A stretch of 64,000 bases of DNA from the NCBI RefSeq assembly GCF_030503855.1, contig NZ_CP129971.1, positions 1,185,501-1,249,500 on the forward strand, in the 5' to 3' direction. Below, piece by piece: positions 17,197 through 26,709 of this stretch. This stretch comes from Marivirga salinae. Lineage in GTDB: Bacteria; Bacteroidota; Bacteroidia; Cytophagales; Cyclobacteriaceae. How positions within the stretch are numbered: the stretch's first letter is position 1; every line of letters begins with the position of its first letter. The notes under the pieces were generated by a model that had not been told where the DNA came from, did not search any database, and saw nothing but the letters and a program-made list of their open reading frames with translations. Made by a program: the position numbers and the translations under genes.

Positions 17197-17931
17197 ATGA
17201 ACGTTTACAAAGAAAAAACCATAGGAGAATGGGTAGCGGAAGATTATCGCACAGCATCAGTTTTTAAATCATTTGGCATTGATTTTTGCTGCAAAGGCGG
17301 TAGATCAATTCAGGAAGCATGCGAGGCAAAAAACATCCCTGAAAGAGAGGTTGAGATTGCTTTGGCTGAAGCCGTAATGGACAAAGCAGAACAAAGTGAT
17401 ATAGATTTTAAAAGATGGCCAATGGATCTTCTGGCTGACTATATAGAAAAAACGCATCATAGATATGTTGAAAGGACAATTGAAGAACTAAAGCCATATC
17501 TGACCAAAATTTGCAAAGTGCATGGTGATTCAAATCCTGAATTGCATAAAGTAAAACAACTATTTTTTGAGTCAGCGGGGGAATTGACTGCCCACATGAA
17601 AAAAGAAGAATTTATTCTTTTCCCTCATGTTCGTAAATTAGAGAAGCATTTAAATGATGGTAGTTCTATAGAAGCCCCTCATTTTGAAACAGTCAAGAAT
17701 CCTATTAAAATGATGATGGCTGAACATGAAGCAGAAGGAGATCGCTTTGAAGAAATCGCAAGATTAACAAATAACTATACTCCACCAGAACATGCTTGCA
17801 ATACCTATAGAGTGACATTCGCATTGTTGGAGGAATTTGAAAACGATTTACATAGACATATTCATTTAGAAAATAATATACTCTTTCCGAAAGCTGTGAG
17901 AGTGGAGGAAAGTTTTAATTCATTAAACTGA
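17197..17931 (+). CDS. ric: Iron-sulfur cluster repair di-iron protein (Ric/YtfE/ScdA)
   Basis: 244 residues. Residues 1-60 form the ScdA N-terminal domain (KTIGEWVAEDYRTASVFKSFGIDFCCKGG), and the rest a hemerythrin-like di-iron domain with the His/Glu ligands THHRYVE, HMKKEEFILFPH, MMAEHEAEGDRFEEI and HRHIHLENNILFPK. Ric proteins repair Fe-S clusters damaged by NO and peroxide and may act on NO itself, which fits a place between nirK and nos. A downstream gene for a membrane protein follows after 24 bases and is probably co-transcribed. Confidence 0.93.
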   Translation: MNVYKEKTIGEWVAEDYRTASVFKSFGIDFCCKGGRSIQEACEAKNIPEREVEIALAEAVMDKAEQSDIDFKRWPMDLLADYIEKTHHRYVERTIEELKPYLTKICKVHGDSNPELHKVKQLFFESAGELTAHMKKEEFILFPHVRKLEKHLNDGSSIEAPHFETVKNPIKMMMAEHEAEGDRFEEIARLTNNYTPPEHACNTYRVTFALLEEFENDLHRHIHLENNILFPKAVRVEESFNSLN

Positions 17932-17955
17932 ATAAAATAGCCTTGGGCTAAATTC

Positions 17956-19182
17956 ATGAAGAAAACTTGGTTAATAGTTAGTTTGGTTAATTTTCTGATA
18001 GCTTCTCTGATGGGCTTGCTCCTCAGAGGAGCTTTTGTTTGGGAAATTGATTGGTTGGACTACAGAAATATGTTGCACGGACATTCACATGTAGCCCTGC
18101 TGGGCTGGCTATATCTAGGGTTTTTTATTGTGATACATGCCAAGTTGCTACCTAAAGAAAAAGCTGATAAGCCCATTTATACCTGGCTTTTTTGGCTAAC
18201 TCAGTTTACGGTATTAGGTATGGCAATTGCATTTCCAATTCAAGGCTATGCTGTCTTTTCTATTTTCTTTTCCACTTTGCATATTGTTTTAAGCTATATT
18301 TTTGCTGTACGAGTTTGGAAAGATCACAGTAGAAAAGATTTTAAGAGCTCTCTCTTGCTTAGAACTGCCATTTTATTTTTATTTATTTCTACTGTTGGCG
18401 TTTTTGTGGTAGCCTATATTATGGCATCTAAAAATGGTGCAAATGTCATTTATCAAATCGCTATTCAGTTTTATTTACACTTTCAATTTAACGGATGGTT
18501 GCTATTTGCATTGTTGGCTTTATTTTTCAATCGTTTTGGGAATATTCTTAAAATTAGCAATAAAGCTTTCAAACAGTTTTACTGGCTATTATTGCTAGGG
18601 AATATCTTGAGTTATGCATTGGTCCTTTATTGGGGCTATCGATGGGAATTCAGTTATTATGTTAATGCTGTAGCTGTAGTGCTTCAGTTATTGGCTGTTC
18701 TTGCCTTAATTAAATCATTTGGCAGCAGTTGGATACAACTCAAGAACTCATTGAGTGCAGCGCAAAAACTCTTATTGAAGCTATTGATTACAGTGTTTTT
18801 AACACGAACAATTTTTCAATTTGCATTGGTGATTCCTGAAATGGCTGAAATGGCGGTTTTATTGAGGCTGTTTATTATAGGCTTTATTCATTTAAACATG
18901 TTAGGCTTTTTTACTGCCTATATATGGCTCGAATATCTTTTTGATTATAAATCTGCGATAAATACTCTTCAAAAATCAGCAGTAATCCTCCTTTTAATCG
19001 GATTTCTCTTAACAGAGTTGATCATGTTTTTACAAGGGTTTTTTTACTGGCAGGAATTAGGAAAGTTCCCTTATTTTCATGAAGGGCTGTTTTATGCTAG
19101 TTGCATTTTACCGATAGCAATCCTTACTTTTTTAAGAGCATTCGCAAAAAAAGGAAAATTTCAAATTGCAACAAATCACTAA
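17956..19182 (+). CDS. Multi-pass membrane protein with heme-copper-oxidase/NnrS-like histidine motifs
   Basis: 408 residues with about twelve hydrophobic segments. Histidine-bearing helices HGHSHVALLGWLYLG, FYLHFQFNGWLLFALL and FIHLNMLGFFTAYIW resemble heme-ligating helices of heme-copper oxidases and NnrS-type proteins, but no full catalytic set can be shown. It follows ric by 24 bases and precedes the nos cluster, so a role in NO or heme/copper handling is likely. Name and reaction are not known; alternatively it could be a degenerate oxidase subunit I. Confidence 0.55.
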   Translation: MKKTWLIVSLVNFLIASLMGLLLRGAFVWEIDWLDYRNMLHGHSHVALLGWLYLGFFIVIHAKLLPKEKADKPIYTWLFWLTQFTVLGMAIAFPIQGYAVFSIFFSTLHIVLSYIFAVRVWKDHSRKDFKSSLLLRTAILFLFISTVGVFVVAYIMASKNGANVIYQIAIQFYLHFQFNGWLLFALLALFFNRFGNILKISNKAFKQFYWLLLLGNILSYALVLYWGYRWEFSYYVNAVAVVLQLLAVLALIKSFGSSWIQLKNSLSAAQKLLLKLLITVFLTRTIFQFALVIPEMAEMAVLLRLFIIGFIHLNMLGFFTAYIWLEYLFDYKSAINTLQKSAVILLLIGFLLTELIMFLQGFFYWQELGKFPYFHEGLFYASCILPIAILTFLRAFAKKGKFQIATNH

Positions 19183-19187
19183 AAAAC

Positions 19188-19231
19188 ATGACTTAAATCA
19201 TTTTTCTTACATAAATCAATTAATAACTTTA
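19188..19231 (+). promoter_or_regulatory. FNR-like box and -7 element of the nos cluster
   Basis: ATGAC-TTAA-ATCAT (19188-19201) and TAACTTTA (19224-19231). Centre-to-centre distance is 33 bases, identical to the nrf and flavoprotein promoters, and places the box near -43, a class II activator position. Confidence 0.65.
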
Positions 19232-19248
19232 ACATAAATCAAACAACT

Positions 19249-19767
19249 ATGAAATCACTAAAATTTTTAAGTACCACAATCATTGCAGCCGTATTTTTAT
19301 TTGCCTGTGGAGGTAATGAACAGTCAAATAATAAGGCTGAAGCTGATAAACAAACAACAGAGAAGCAAGAAGACAAAATGCCAGAATCCATTAAAATGGG
19401 TAAAGGAGTTGGAGAATTTACTGAGGTAGAAGTTTCCGATCCACTAAATAAAGAATGGGTTGAAAGAGGTCAGGCTATCTATGATATGAAGTGTTCTGCT
19501 TGTCACAAATTAACAGATCAAAGGGTTGTTGGACCTGGATTTCAAGGCGTAACGAATAGAAGAAAACCAGAATGGATCATGAACATGATTACCAATGTGG
19601 ATGTGATGTTGGCAGAAGACCCAACGGCTCAGAAACTTTTGGAAGAATGTATGACCAGAATGCCAAACCAAAACATCAAACCGGATGATGCACGAAAAAT
19701 CCTAGAATTCTTTAGAAATAATGACGTGGAAAAAGCTGGTAAAAAGGATGAAGCTATTAATTCTTAA
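19249..19767 (+). CDS. c-type cytochrome of the nos cluster (lipoprotein)
   Basis: 172 residues. The signal AVFLFACGG gives a lipoprotein anchored by Cys, followed by a Lys/Glu/Gln-rich linker. One heme c site CSACHK and a C-terminal MTRMPNQNIKP whose Met may be the second ligand. Small cytochromes of this kind head nos clusters in Bacteroidota and are likely electron donors to NosZ. The gene starts 17 bases after a -7 element and 38 bases upstream of nosZ. Confidence 0.85.
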   Translation: MKSLKFLSTTIIAAVFLFACGGNEQSNNKAEADKQTTEKQEDKMPESIKMGKGVGEFTEVEVSDPLNKEWVERGQAIYDMKCSACHKLTDQRVVGPGFQGVTNRRKPEWIMNMITNVDVMLAEDPTAQKLLEECMTRMPNQNIKPDDARKILEFFRNNDVEKAGKKDEAINS

Positions 19768-19804
19768 ATACCAATTAATTTTTTTAACTAAACTAAAATG
19801 TAAC

Positions 19805-21832
19805 ATGAAAACACACTATTTAAATTATGTTGCAGGATTAAGCCTGATTTTCTTAATGGCTTCCTGCGGCAATCAAGGTTCAGAAACCTCTCAAGTTTTG
19901 GGAGGTAGCGCAGCCGAGCAAGCCTATGTTGCTCCTGGTGAATACGATGAGTTTTATGCTTTTATGTCTGGTGGCTATAGTGGACAAATTACAGCCTACG
20001 GATTACCTTCAGGAAGATTATTAAAAGAAATTCCAGTTTTTTCAAAATATCCTGAAAATGGATATGGATACAGTGAAGAAACTAAAGCCATGTTCAATAC
20101 TTCTTATGGAGAAGTGCCTTGGGATGATTCTCACCATATTGAATTATCGCAAAAAGATGGTGAATTTGACGGTAGATGGTTATTTGTAAATGGAAATAAT
20201 ACGCCTAGAATTGCTAGAGTAGATTTAAAAACATTCGAAACAGTTGAAATTTTGGAGATTCCTGATGTAGCAGGTTTGCACTGTGCACCTTTTATTACAG
20301 AAAACTCTGAATACTTAGTTTCAGGTACTCGTTTTTCAGTTCCTATCCCTCAAAAGGATGTGCCAATTGACACTTATAAAAAGAACTTCAAAGGTTTAAT
20401 TAATTATGTTTCAGTTGATCCTGAGCATGGCCATATGGAATTGGCTTTCCAAATTGAAATGCCAGGCTTTAATTATGACTTAGCTAGAAATGGAAAAGGA
20501 AAATCTCACGGATGGAGCTTTTTAACCACTTATAATTCAGAGCAAGAGCACAGTCTTTTGGAAGTAAATGCTTCTCAAAAAGATAAAGATTTGATGGCTG
20601 TAATCAACTGGAAAAAAGCTGAGCAATATATGAAGGAAGGGAAATTTACAGAAAGACAAACTTCCTATTTCCATAATTTAATGAATGAGGAAACCAGTAT
20701 TGTTGAATCAGAGGAGAAAACTTTAACCAAAATTTTGGATCCAAAAAATTGTCCTGACATGGTTTATTTCATCCCGGTTCCAAAATCACCTCATGGTTGT
20801 GATGTTGATCCAACAGGTGAATATATTGTGGGTAACGGAAAGCTTTCTGCTGATATGTCTGTTTACTCATTTGACAAAATCATGAAAGCCATAGAAGAGA
20901 AGAATTTTGATGGTAACTTTGATGGCATTCCTATTATCAACTATGAAGCTGCACTTGATGGCATTGTTAAAAAGCCAGGCTTAGGACCATTGCACACTGA
21001 ATTTGATGGAAGAGGAAATGCTTATACTACTTTCTTTATTTCATCTGAAGTAGTAAAATGGGATGTAGAATCTAAAGAAATTTTAGATCGTCAGCCTACT
21101 TTCTATTCTCCTGGTCACTTAGTAATCCCTGGTGGAGAAACTAAAAAACCAGACGGCAAGTATTTAGTGGCGATGAATAAAATCACTAAAGATCGTTATC
21201 TGCCAACAGGTCCTGAATTAGCGCACTCAGCTCAATTATTTGACATAAGTGGTGATAAAATGAAATTGATTTTGGATTTCCCAACCAAGGGAGAACCGCA
21301 TTATGCTCAAGCAATTAGTGCTGATAAAATTCAACCAAATTCTGTTAAATTTTATGATATTGAGCAGAATAAACATCCTCATGCTACATTAGGAGAAAGC
21401 AAAACTAGAGTAGAGCGTGATGGCGATGAAGTACATGTTTACATGACTGCCATCAGAAGTCACTTGGCTCCGGATAATATTGAAGGTTTTAAAGTTGGGG
21501 ATAAAGTATATTTCCACCTTACCAATTTAGAGCAAGATTGGGATGTACCGCATGGTTTTGCTATTCAAGGTGCTACAAATGCTGAATTGTTAGTAATGCC
21601 AGGACAAACTAGAACTTTACTTTGGGAGCCTAAAAAGCCAGGTGTATTTGCATTCTACTGTACAGATTTCTGTTCTGCACTTCACCAGGAAATGTCTGGT
21701 TATGCAAGAGTTTCTCCTAAAGGCTCAGATGTTCCAATAAAATGGGGATTAAATGAGAAATTGAGAGAAAATGAACAAGCTGCTCATGACTTCTATGAGA
21801 AGGCTAAGCAAAATGCCAATATTGGTAAATAA
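19805..21832 (+). CDS. nosZ: Nitrous oxide reductase NosZ, clade II (Sec-exported)
   Basis: 676 residues from ATG 19805; the longer in-frame reading from 19721 overlaps the previous gene. It reduces N2O to N2. The signal LIFLMASCGNQG is a lipoprotein type without twin arginines, marking the atypical clade II enzyme. The beta-propeller with CuZ histidines includes DDSHHIELSQ, GLHCAPF, KSHGWSF, KSPHGCDVDPTGEY and LGPLHTEFDGRG; the C-terminal cupredoxin has the CuA site FYCTDFCSALHQEMSGY. A strong hairpin follows the gene, so nosZ mRNA may outnumber the rest of the operon. Confidence 0.96.
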   Translation: MKTHYLNYVAGLSLIFLMASCGNQGSETSQVLGGSAAEQAYVAPGEYDEFYAFMSGGYSGQITAYGLPSGRLLKEIPVFSKYPENGYGYSEETKAMFNTSYGEVPWDDSHHIELSQKDGEFDGRWLFVNGNNTPRIARVDLKTFETVEILEIPDVAGLHCAPFITENSEYLVSGTRFSVPIPQKDVPIDTYKKNFKGLINYVSVDPEHGHMELAFQIEMPGFNYDLARNGKGKSHGWSFLTTYNSEQEHSLLEVNASQKDKDLMAVINWKKAEQYMKEGKFTERQTSYFHNLMNEETSIVESEEKTLTKILDPKNCPDMVYFIPVPKSPHGCDVDPTGEYIVGNGKLSADMSVYSFDKIMKAIEEKNFDGNFDGIPIINYEAALDGIVKKPGLGPLHTEFDGRGNAYTTFFISSEVVKWDVESKEILDRQPTFYSPGHLVIPGGETKKPDGKYLVAMNKITKDRYLPTGPELAHSAQLFDISGDKMKLILDFPTKGEPHYAQAISADKIQPNSVKFYDIEQNKHPHATLGESKTRVERDGDEVHVYMTAIRSHLAPDNIEGFKVGDKVYFHLTNLEQDWDVPHGFAIQGATNAELLVMPGQTRTLLWEPKKPGVFAFYCTDFCSALHQEMSGYARVSPKGSDVPIKWGLNEKLRENEQAAHDFYEKAKQNANIGK

Positions 21833-21841
21833 AATCTATTT

Positions 21842-21869
21842 AACTGCCGGTTAACTACCGGCAGTTTTT
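21842..21869 (+). terminator. Terminator-like hairpin between nosZ and the accessory nos genes
   Basis: CTGCCGGT (21844-21851) pairs with ACCGGCAG (21857-21864) around TAACT, followed by TTTTT. Inside an operon it probably gives partial termination or protects the nosZ message. Confidence 0.75.
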
Positions 21870-21892
21870 CTAACATATTTAAATAAAGCAAG

Positions 21893-22480
21893 ATGTCACT
21901 CAAGCAAAAAAGCAGATTGCCACAATTATTGATGCTATTGGGAATATTGTCCTTAGGAGCTGTTTTCTTGTTTCCTTTATGGCAAATTACCTTAGATGCA
22001 GCACAGTTTCCAGGTGGACTGAAAATGCACATCTGGGTCAATAAGATTTCGGGGAGTGAGAAGAATATCATTCAAAATATTAATATTCTGAATCATTATA
22101 TAGGTATGCAATATATCGAACCTGACTCTATTCCTGAGTTGAAATATTTTCCGATTGTGGCTTATTCTATGATGGCATTAGGATTGATTTCCTTAGTCCT
22201 TAACAAAGCTTGGGCTTATTTATCTTGGTTTATAATTATTGCTATTTTAGGAGCGCTTGGAATCTATGATTTCTATTTATGGTTATATGATTATGGGCAC
22301 AATCTTGATCCCAAAGCTCCTATTAAAGTTGAAGGTATGACTTATATGCCTCCACTTTTAGGAGAAAAGGATTTACTGAATTTCTATGTAACCTCCTATC
22401 CTCATTTGGGGAGTGGTTTTTTAGGCTTATCTTCTATACTTGCTTTGGCTGCATTTTGGGTTAAAAGAAAAAGCAAATGA
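21893..22480 (+). CDS. Membrane protein of the nos cluster, unknown function
   Basis: 195 residues. Four hydrophobic segments (about 10-30, 82-100, 105-130, 170-190) enclose a periplasmic loop with FPGGLKMHIWVNKISG and YDYGHNLDPKAPIKVEGMTY. It is located between nosZ and nosL, and its last four bases overlap the nosL start (ATGA). Similar proteins are placed there in other Bacteroidota nos clusters; I do not recognise a tested function. Conserved His and Met residues in the loop would suit copper passage, which is a guess. Confidence 0.6.
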   Translation: MSLKQKSRLPQLLMLLGILSLGAVFLFPLWQITLDAAQFPGGLKMHIWVNKISGSEKNIIQNINILNHYIGMQYIEPDSIPELKYFPIVAYSMMALGLISLVLNKAWAYLSWFIIIAILGALGIYDFYLWLYDYGHNLDPKAPIKVEGMTYMPPLLGEKDLLNFYVTSYPHLGSGFLGLSSILALAAFWVKRKSK

Positions 22481-22887
22481 GAATACTTAAGCTCTTATTT
22501 ATATTTTCTATTATTTCAGTTTTAATAGCATGTTCTATTGAACCCGAACCTATAAATTTTGGAAGTGATCATTGTATTTATTGCAAAATGACAATTTCTG
22601 ATCCTAAATATGGTGCTGAACTGGTAACCGATAAAGGAAGAATCTATAAATTCGATGCTATTGAGTGTATGATTCCATATCTCAAAGAAAATCCTAAAAC
22701 CGAGTTTAGCTATATCATGGTAATAGCTTATGATGAACCCAAAAAACTTAAAAAAGTGGAAGGATTGCACTTTGTGAAAAATGAACACTTTAAAAGCCCT
22801 ATGGGCAAAAATCTAGCTGCATTTGCTAATCAACCTAAAGAATTTGAAAGTTTAGATTGGAAAAAATTGAAAAAATCATTCAACTAA
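22477..22887 (+). CDS. nosL: Copper chaperone NosL
   Basis: 136 residues; lipoprotein signal ending LIACSIEPEP. The NosL motif CIYCKMTISDPKYGAEL with the following DKGRIYKFDAIECM identifies the periplasmic Cu(I) carrier that supplies the CuZ site of NosZ. Overlaps the preceding gene by four bases and is followed by nosD 22 bases later. Confidence 0.92.
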   Translation: MRILKLLFIFSIISVLIACSIEPEPINFGSDHCIYCKMTISDPKYGAELVTDKGRIYKFDAIECMIPYLKENPKTEFSYIMVIAYDEPKKLKKVEGLHFVKNEHFKSPMGKNLAAFANQPKEFESLDWKKLKKSFN

Positions 22888-22909
22888 AATATTTAAATAG
22901 ACCATTTTA

Positions 22910-24151
22910 ATGACTCGCTACTTCCTGCTTTCCTTCCTCACTTTTACTCTCCTTTCAGGCAGTCTGCTAGCTAAAACAATTATTGTTAAGCCAAATGAAT
23001 CCATAAAGAAGGCAGTCCTGCAAGCTTCAGATTATGATACTATCATGGTAAAAGCTGGGGTTTACAATGAAAACTTGATTTCAATAGAAAAACCCTTGAC
23101 CATCATTGGTGAAGAAGGCGCCATAGTGGACAGCCAAGAAGGAGATGAAATATTTATTGTTCAGAGCGATAATGTGACTATCCAGAATATGACCTTAAAA
23201 AATATAGGCGTTAGCTATATAAAAGATAGAGCAGCCATTCGCCTCAATAGAGTTCGAGATGTTAAAATCCTCCATAACACCCTGATCAATACCTTTTTTG
23301 GGATCTATCTACAGAAATCTAATAATTGTGTAGTCGATGGTAATAAAATTATTGGTGGAGCTGAAGACGAATCTACAGCAGGGAATGCCATCCACATCTG
23401 GCAAGGAAAACGAATTCAGGTGAGCAATAATGAAGTTTCTATGCATAGAGATGGAATTTATTTTGAATTTGTGGATGAGAGCTATATCGCCAATAATATC
23501 AGTAGAAATAATATGCGCTATGGACTGCATTTTATGTTTTCCAATAATGACCTTTATGAAAATAACCGATTCCAAAACAATGGATCGGGCGTGGCGGTAA
23601 TGTTCAGCAAAGAGATCGAAATGATCGAAAATGAATTTTTGGATAATTGGGGAGGAGCTAGCTACGGATTATTGCTCAAAGAAATTTCAGATGGAAGCAT
23701 AGAAAATAATAACTTCTCAAGAAATACGGTGGGGATTTATGCTGAAGGAGCCAACAGGCTTTCAATTAAAAATAATCTCTTTCATAATAATGGCAAAGCC
23801 ATGGACATTAAAGGCAATAGCCTAGATAATCAGATTATAAAAAACGATTTTGTGGGCAATACTTTTGAAGTCCTGACCAACTCAAAATCAAATCTGAATC
23901 ATTTTGAAGGAAATTACTGGAGCCAATATTCAGGTTATGATTTGAATAAAGATGGAATTGGGGATGTACCACATCGTCCTGTGAATCTCTTTGCAATTGT
24001 CACCGACAAAATCCCAGCTGCTAGTATGTTATTGCACAGCTTTCTGGTGAATAGTTTGGATGCGGCAGAACGTCTGTTTCCTCAATTTATTCCCGAACAG
24101 CTTATTGATCAAAAACCGAAGATTAAACCCAATCATTATGATCAAAATTAA
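22910..24151 (+). CDS. nosD: Nos maturation protein NosD (right-handed beta-helix)
   Basis: 413 residues, with a signal peptide (LLSGSLLAKT). Repeated beta-helix turns such as NVTIQNMTLKNIG, NCVVDGNKIIGG, NDLYENNRFQNNG and RLSIKNNLFHNNG mark the carbohydrate-binding-like helix; the C-terminal NYWSQYSGYDLNKDGIGD is typical for NosD. With NosF and NosY it makes the transporter that supplies material for CuZ assembly. Its end overlaps the nosF start by 14 bases. Confidence 0.93.
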   Translation: MTRYFLLSFLTFTLLSGSLLAKTIIVKPNESIKKAVLQASDYDTIMVKAGVYNENLISIEKPLTIIGEEGAIVDSQEGDEIFIVQSDNVTIQNMTLKNIGVSYIKDRAAIRLNRVRDVKILHNTLINTFFGIYLQKSNNCVVDGNKIIGGAEDESTAGNAIHIWQGKRIQVSNNEVSMHRDGIYFEFVDESYIANNISRNNMRYGLHFMFSNNDLYENNRFQNNGSGVAVMFSKEIEMIENEFLDNWGGASYGLLLKEISDGSIENNNFSRNTVGIYAEGANRLSIKNNLFHNNGKAMDIKGNSLDNQIIKNDFVGNTFEVLTNSKSNLNHFEGNYWSQYSGYDLNKDGIGDVPHRPVNLFAIVTDKIPAASMLLHSFLVNSLDAAERLFPQFIPEQLIDQKPKIKPNHYDQN

Positions 24152-24857
24152 AAATTTAAATAAGCATTTTGCTAAACATAAAGTATTGAACGATATCAAT
24201 CTCCAATTTAATGCAGGAGAATGTGTGGCTTTAATTGGACCGAATGGTTCGGGTAAAACTACGCTTATTAAGAGTATTTTGGCATTGGTGACCATCGAAA
24301 AAGGAGAGATTAATGTGCAAAATGAAAATATCCGAAATCAAAGTGCCTATCGATCAACTATAGGTTATATGCCCCAGATCAATAGATTTCCTGAACACAT
24401 GTCGGTTCATCAGCTTTTTAATATGATGAAAAGCATACGTTCTGAAGTGACTGATTATGACCTTTCTTTATATGAAGCTTTTGACATTGAAAGCATGGGC
24501 AAAAAGAAGCTAGGAATATTATCAGGAGGCATGCGACAAAAGGTAAGTGCCGCCCTAGCATTTTTGTTTAAACCCAAAATTTTGATTTTAGATGAACCAA
24601 CTGCAGGTCTGGATCCTGTTTCCAATGAAATTTTAAAACAGAAATTGAAAGAGTCTATTGAAAAGGAAAACAAATTAGTTTTAATCACCTCTCATATTTT
24701 GAATGATCTGGATGACATAGCCGATAGGGTGGTTTATTTGATGGATGGAAGCTTATATTTTGATAAACAAATGAGGGCTTTAAAGGAAGAAACTTCTGAA
24801 AGCAGACTAAATAAAATTATTGCCAGCATTTTAAATACAGAGAATCAATATGTTTAA
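24138..24857 (+). CDS. nosF: ABC transporter ATPase NosF
   Basis: About 240 residues from ATG 24138, which overlaps nosD; a longer reading from 24060 is not conserved. Walker A GPNGSGKTTLIK, signature LSGGMRQKV, Walker B ILILDEPTAGLDP and the H-loop LITSHIL are all intact. It energises the NosDFY complex needed for copper-site maturation in NosZ. It overlaps nosY by eight bases. Confidence 0.92.
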   Translation: MIKIKNLNKHFAKHKVLNDINLQFNAGECVALIGPNGSGKTTLIKSILALVTIEKGEINVQNENIRNQSAYRSTIGYMPQINRFPEHMSVHQLFNMMKSIRSEVTDYDLSLYEAFDIESMGKKKLGILSGGMRQKVSAALAFLFKPKILILDEPTAGLDPVSNEILKQKLKESIEKENKLVLITSHILNDLDDIADRVVYLMDGSLYFDKQMRALKEETSESRLNKIIASILNTENQYV

Positions 24858-25617
24858 AATAGCCAAATTTATAACGACAGATTTATTGAAAAATAAGGTG
24901 ATGCTACTTTATCTAATTTTTCTATGGGTAGCGTGTTTTGGTCTGTTCAGTCTTCAAGGTCAGGGAGATAAAGCACTCACAGGAATTCTCAATGTCAGCT
25001 TGTTGGTTACGCCTATGTTGTGCTTGATTTTCGCTACTATTTATTTCTATAATATGTATGAATTTATGATGTTGTTACATGCTCAGCCCATCAAAAGGAA
25101 TACACTTTTTATAGCATTATATTTAAGTCTGTCTCTGGTTTTTACGCTTATCTATTTTCTAGGAGCGGGTATTCCCCTTCTGTTTATGAATCCCGGAAAG
25201 GCTTCTATTTTGATGATAGTCGGGACTTCATTTCTCAATTTTATATTCATAGCCATAGCTTTGGGAGTAGCCGTTTGGACAAAAGATAAATCAAAAGGAA
25301 TGGGCTTTTCACTCTTGATTTGGGTTTATTTTGTTCTTCTTTTCGATGGGATTATTCTGCTCTTAATGTATAATTTCAGTGATTATCCAATTGAGAAATT
25401 TGTCTTATATATTAGTTTCCTAAATCCAGTGGATTTGATGCGAATATTAGTTTTAATGCAGACGGAAGCTTCTGCCTTAATGGGCTATAGCGGAGCAATT
25501 TTCCAAAAAGTATTCACTCAAAATTGGGGTATCAGCATCATTTTATTAGTCATGCTAGTTTGGACTGTTCTGCCGCTTGGATTATCACTAAAAGCCTACA
25601 ACAAAAAGGATTTATAA
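24850..25617 (+). CDS. nosY: ABC transporter permease NosY
   Basis: 255 residues with six hydrophobic segments, of the ABC-2 type permease family (FATIYFYNMYEFMMLL, FLNPVDLMRILVL). Partner of NosF and NosD in assembly of the CuZ cluster. Ends directly before the NnrS-like gene, so translation is coupled. Confidence 0.9.
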   Translation: MFKIAKFITTDLLKNKVMLLYLIFLWVACFGLFSLQGQGDKALTGILNVSLLVTPMLCLIFATIYFYNMYEFMMLLHAQPIKRNTLFIALYLSLSLVFTLIYFLGAGIPLLFMNPGKASILMIVGTSFLNFIFIAIALGVAVWTKDKSKGMGFSLLIWVYFVLLFDGIILLLMYNFSDYPIEKFVLYISFLNPVDLMRILVLMQTEASALMGYSGAIFQKVFTQNWGISIILLVMLVWTVLPLGLSLKAYNKKDL

Positions 25618-26676
25618 ATGCCAAAGCACATCTGGATATTGCCCTTTGTGATGCTTTCATTGATAGTGGGCATTATTGGCGGTTGGTTGCGCTTGGGGTG
25701 GGCACAATTTAACATTCCAGAAGCTGCTTTTCATCATGGAATTATCATGACAGGAAGTTTCCTGGGGGCTTTAATTAGCATGGAACGAGCTGTTGTGATG
25801 AAAAACAAAGCCTGGTTTTTAATTCCCGTTCTGGCAATTTTGGCTTTGCCTTTAAATTTGTTTGGCTTCACACAAATAGCAATCGTTAGCTTAGTGCTAT
25901 CGTCCACAGGCTTAACATTTCTAATGTATATCCAAAGCACGAGGGTGAAAGAAGCCTCGCATTATGTAATCACATTGGGTGCTTTTTGTTGGGCTGTGGG
26001 TAATGCTTTATTACTGAAATCAGACTTTATCCCCATGGTAGTGCCTTGGTGGATAGCTTTTTTGCTTTTTACCATAGTGGGTGAAAGATTGGAGTTGAGC
26101 AGGTTTCTGCCTGTCAAAAAGATATTCATTGTTTTACTATATGTTCTGATTGCGGGCGTATTTGCTAGTTTTTTCATTCCATTCCATTTTGGTGGAAGTC
26201 GTATTACTGGAATCTTGATTGCCTTAATAGCACTTTGGCTTCTGAGATTTGATATGGCAAGAAAATCCATTAAGAAAAAGGGAGAATATCGATACATAGG
26301 ATTGGGGTTAATAGTAGGATTTATTTGGTTATTAATCCATGCGCTTATCATGATTTTTCTGGAAAACCATGCGCTTTATTACGATTTATGGGTGCACAGC
26401 TTCTTTCTAGGTTTTGCCTTTTCCATGATCTGGGCACACGCTCCTATCATTTTTCCAGCAGTCGTGAAAGTCAAGAGATTAATATACCATCCAGTGCTTT
26501 ATATTCCTTGGCTATTGTTCCAGCTATCTTTAATTGGAAGAGTTTGGGCTTCATTTGCTGGAAATATAGAACTCCGTCAATTCTTTGGAGTAGCCAATGG
26601 CTGGCTAATTCTATTGATGTTTTTAAGCATGGCAATGACCTATTTTTGGAATCAAAAAAGGATATCTACTAATTAG
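25618..26676 (+). CDS. NnrS-like multi-pass membrane protein
   Basis: 352 residues, about eleven hydrophobic segments. FHHGIIMTGSFLGALISMERAV, VPWWIAFLLFTIVGERLEL and LWVHSFFLGFAFSMIWAHAP carry histidines in helices in the style of NnrS, the heme- and copper-containing membrane protein tied to NO resistance. It begins with no gap after nosY. I cannot separate NnrS from a nos-specific relative by reading alone. The 315 bases after it hold a dispersed repeat and no gene. Confidence 0.6.
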   Translation: MPKHIWILPFVMLSLIVGIIGGWLRLGWAQFNIPEAAFHHGIIMTGSFLGALISMERAVVMKNKAWFLIPVLAILALPLNLFGFTQIAIVSLVLSSTGLTFLMYIQSTRVKEASHYVITLGAFCWAVGNALLLKSDFIPMVVPWWIAFLLFTIVGERLELSRFLPVKKIFIVLLYVLIAGVFASFFIPFHFGGSRITGILIALIALWLLRFDMARKSIKKKGEYRYIGLGLIVGFIWLLIHALIMIFLENHALYYDLWVHSFFLGFAFSMIWAHAPIIFPAVVKVKRLIYHPVLYIPWLLFQLSLIGRVWASFAGNIELRQFFGVANGWLILLMFLSMAMTYFWNQKRISTN

Positions 26677-26709
26677 ATTTACAATCAGCTTATCAAAAAC
26701 TCCGCATTG

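Noticed and set aside
19721..19804. NosZ start 28 codons upstream
   Set aside because: This extension overlaps the cytochrome gene and would put the lipoprotein signal inside the protein; ATG 19805 gives a normal signal.
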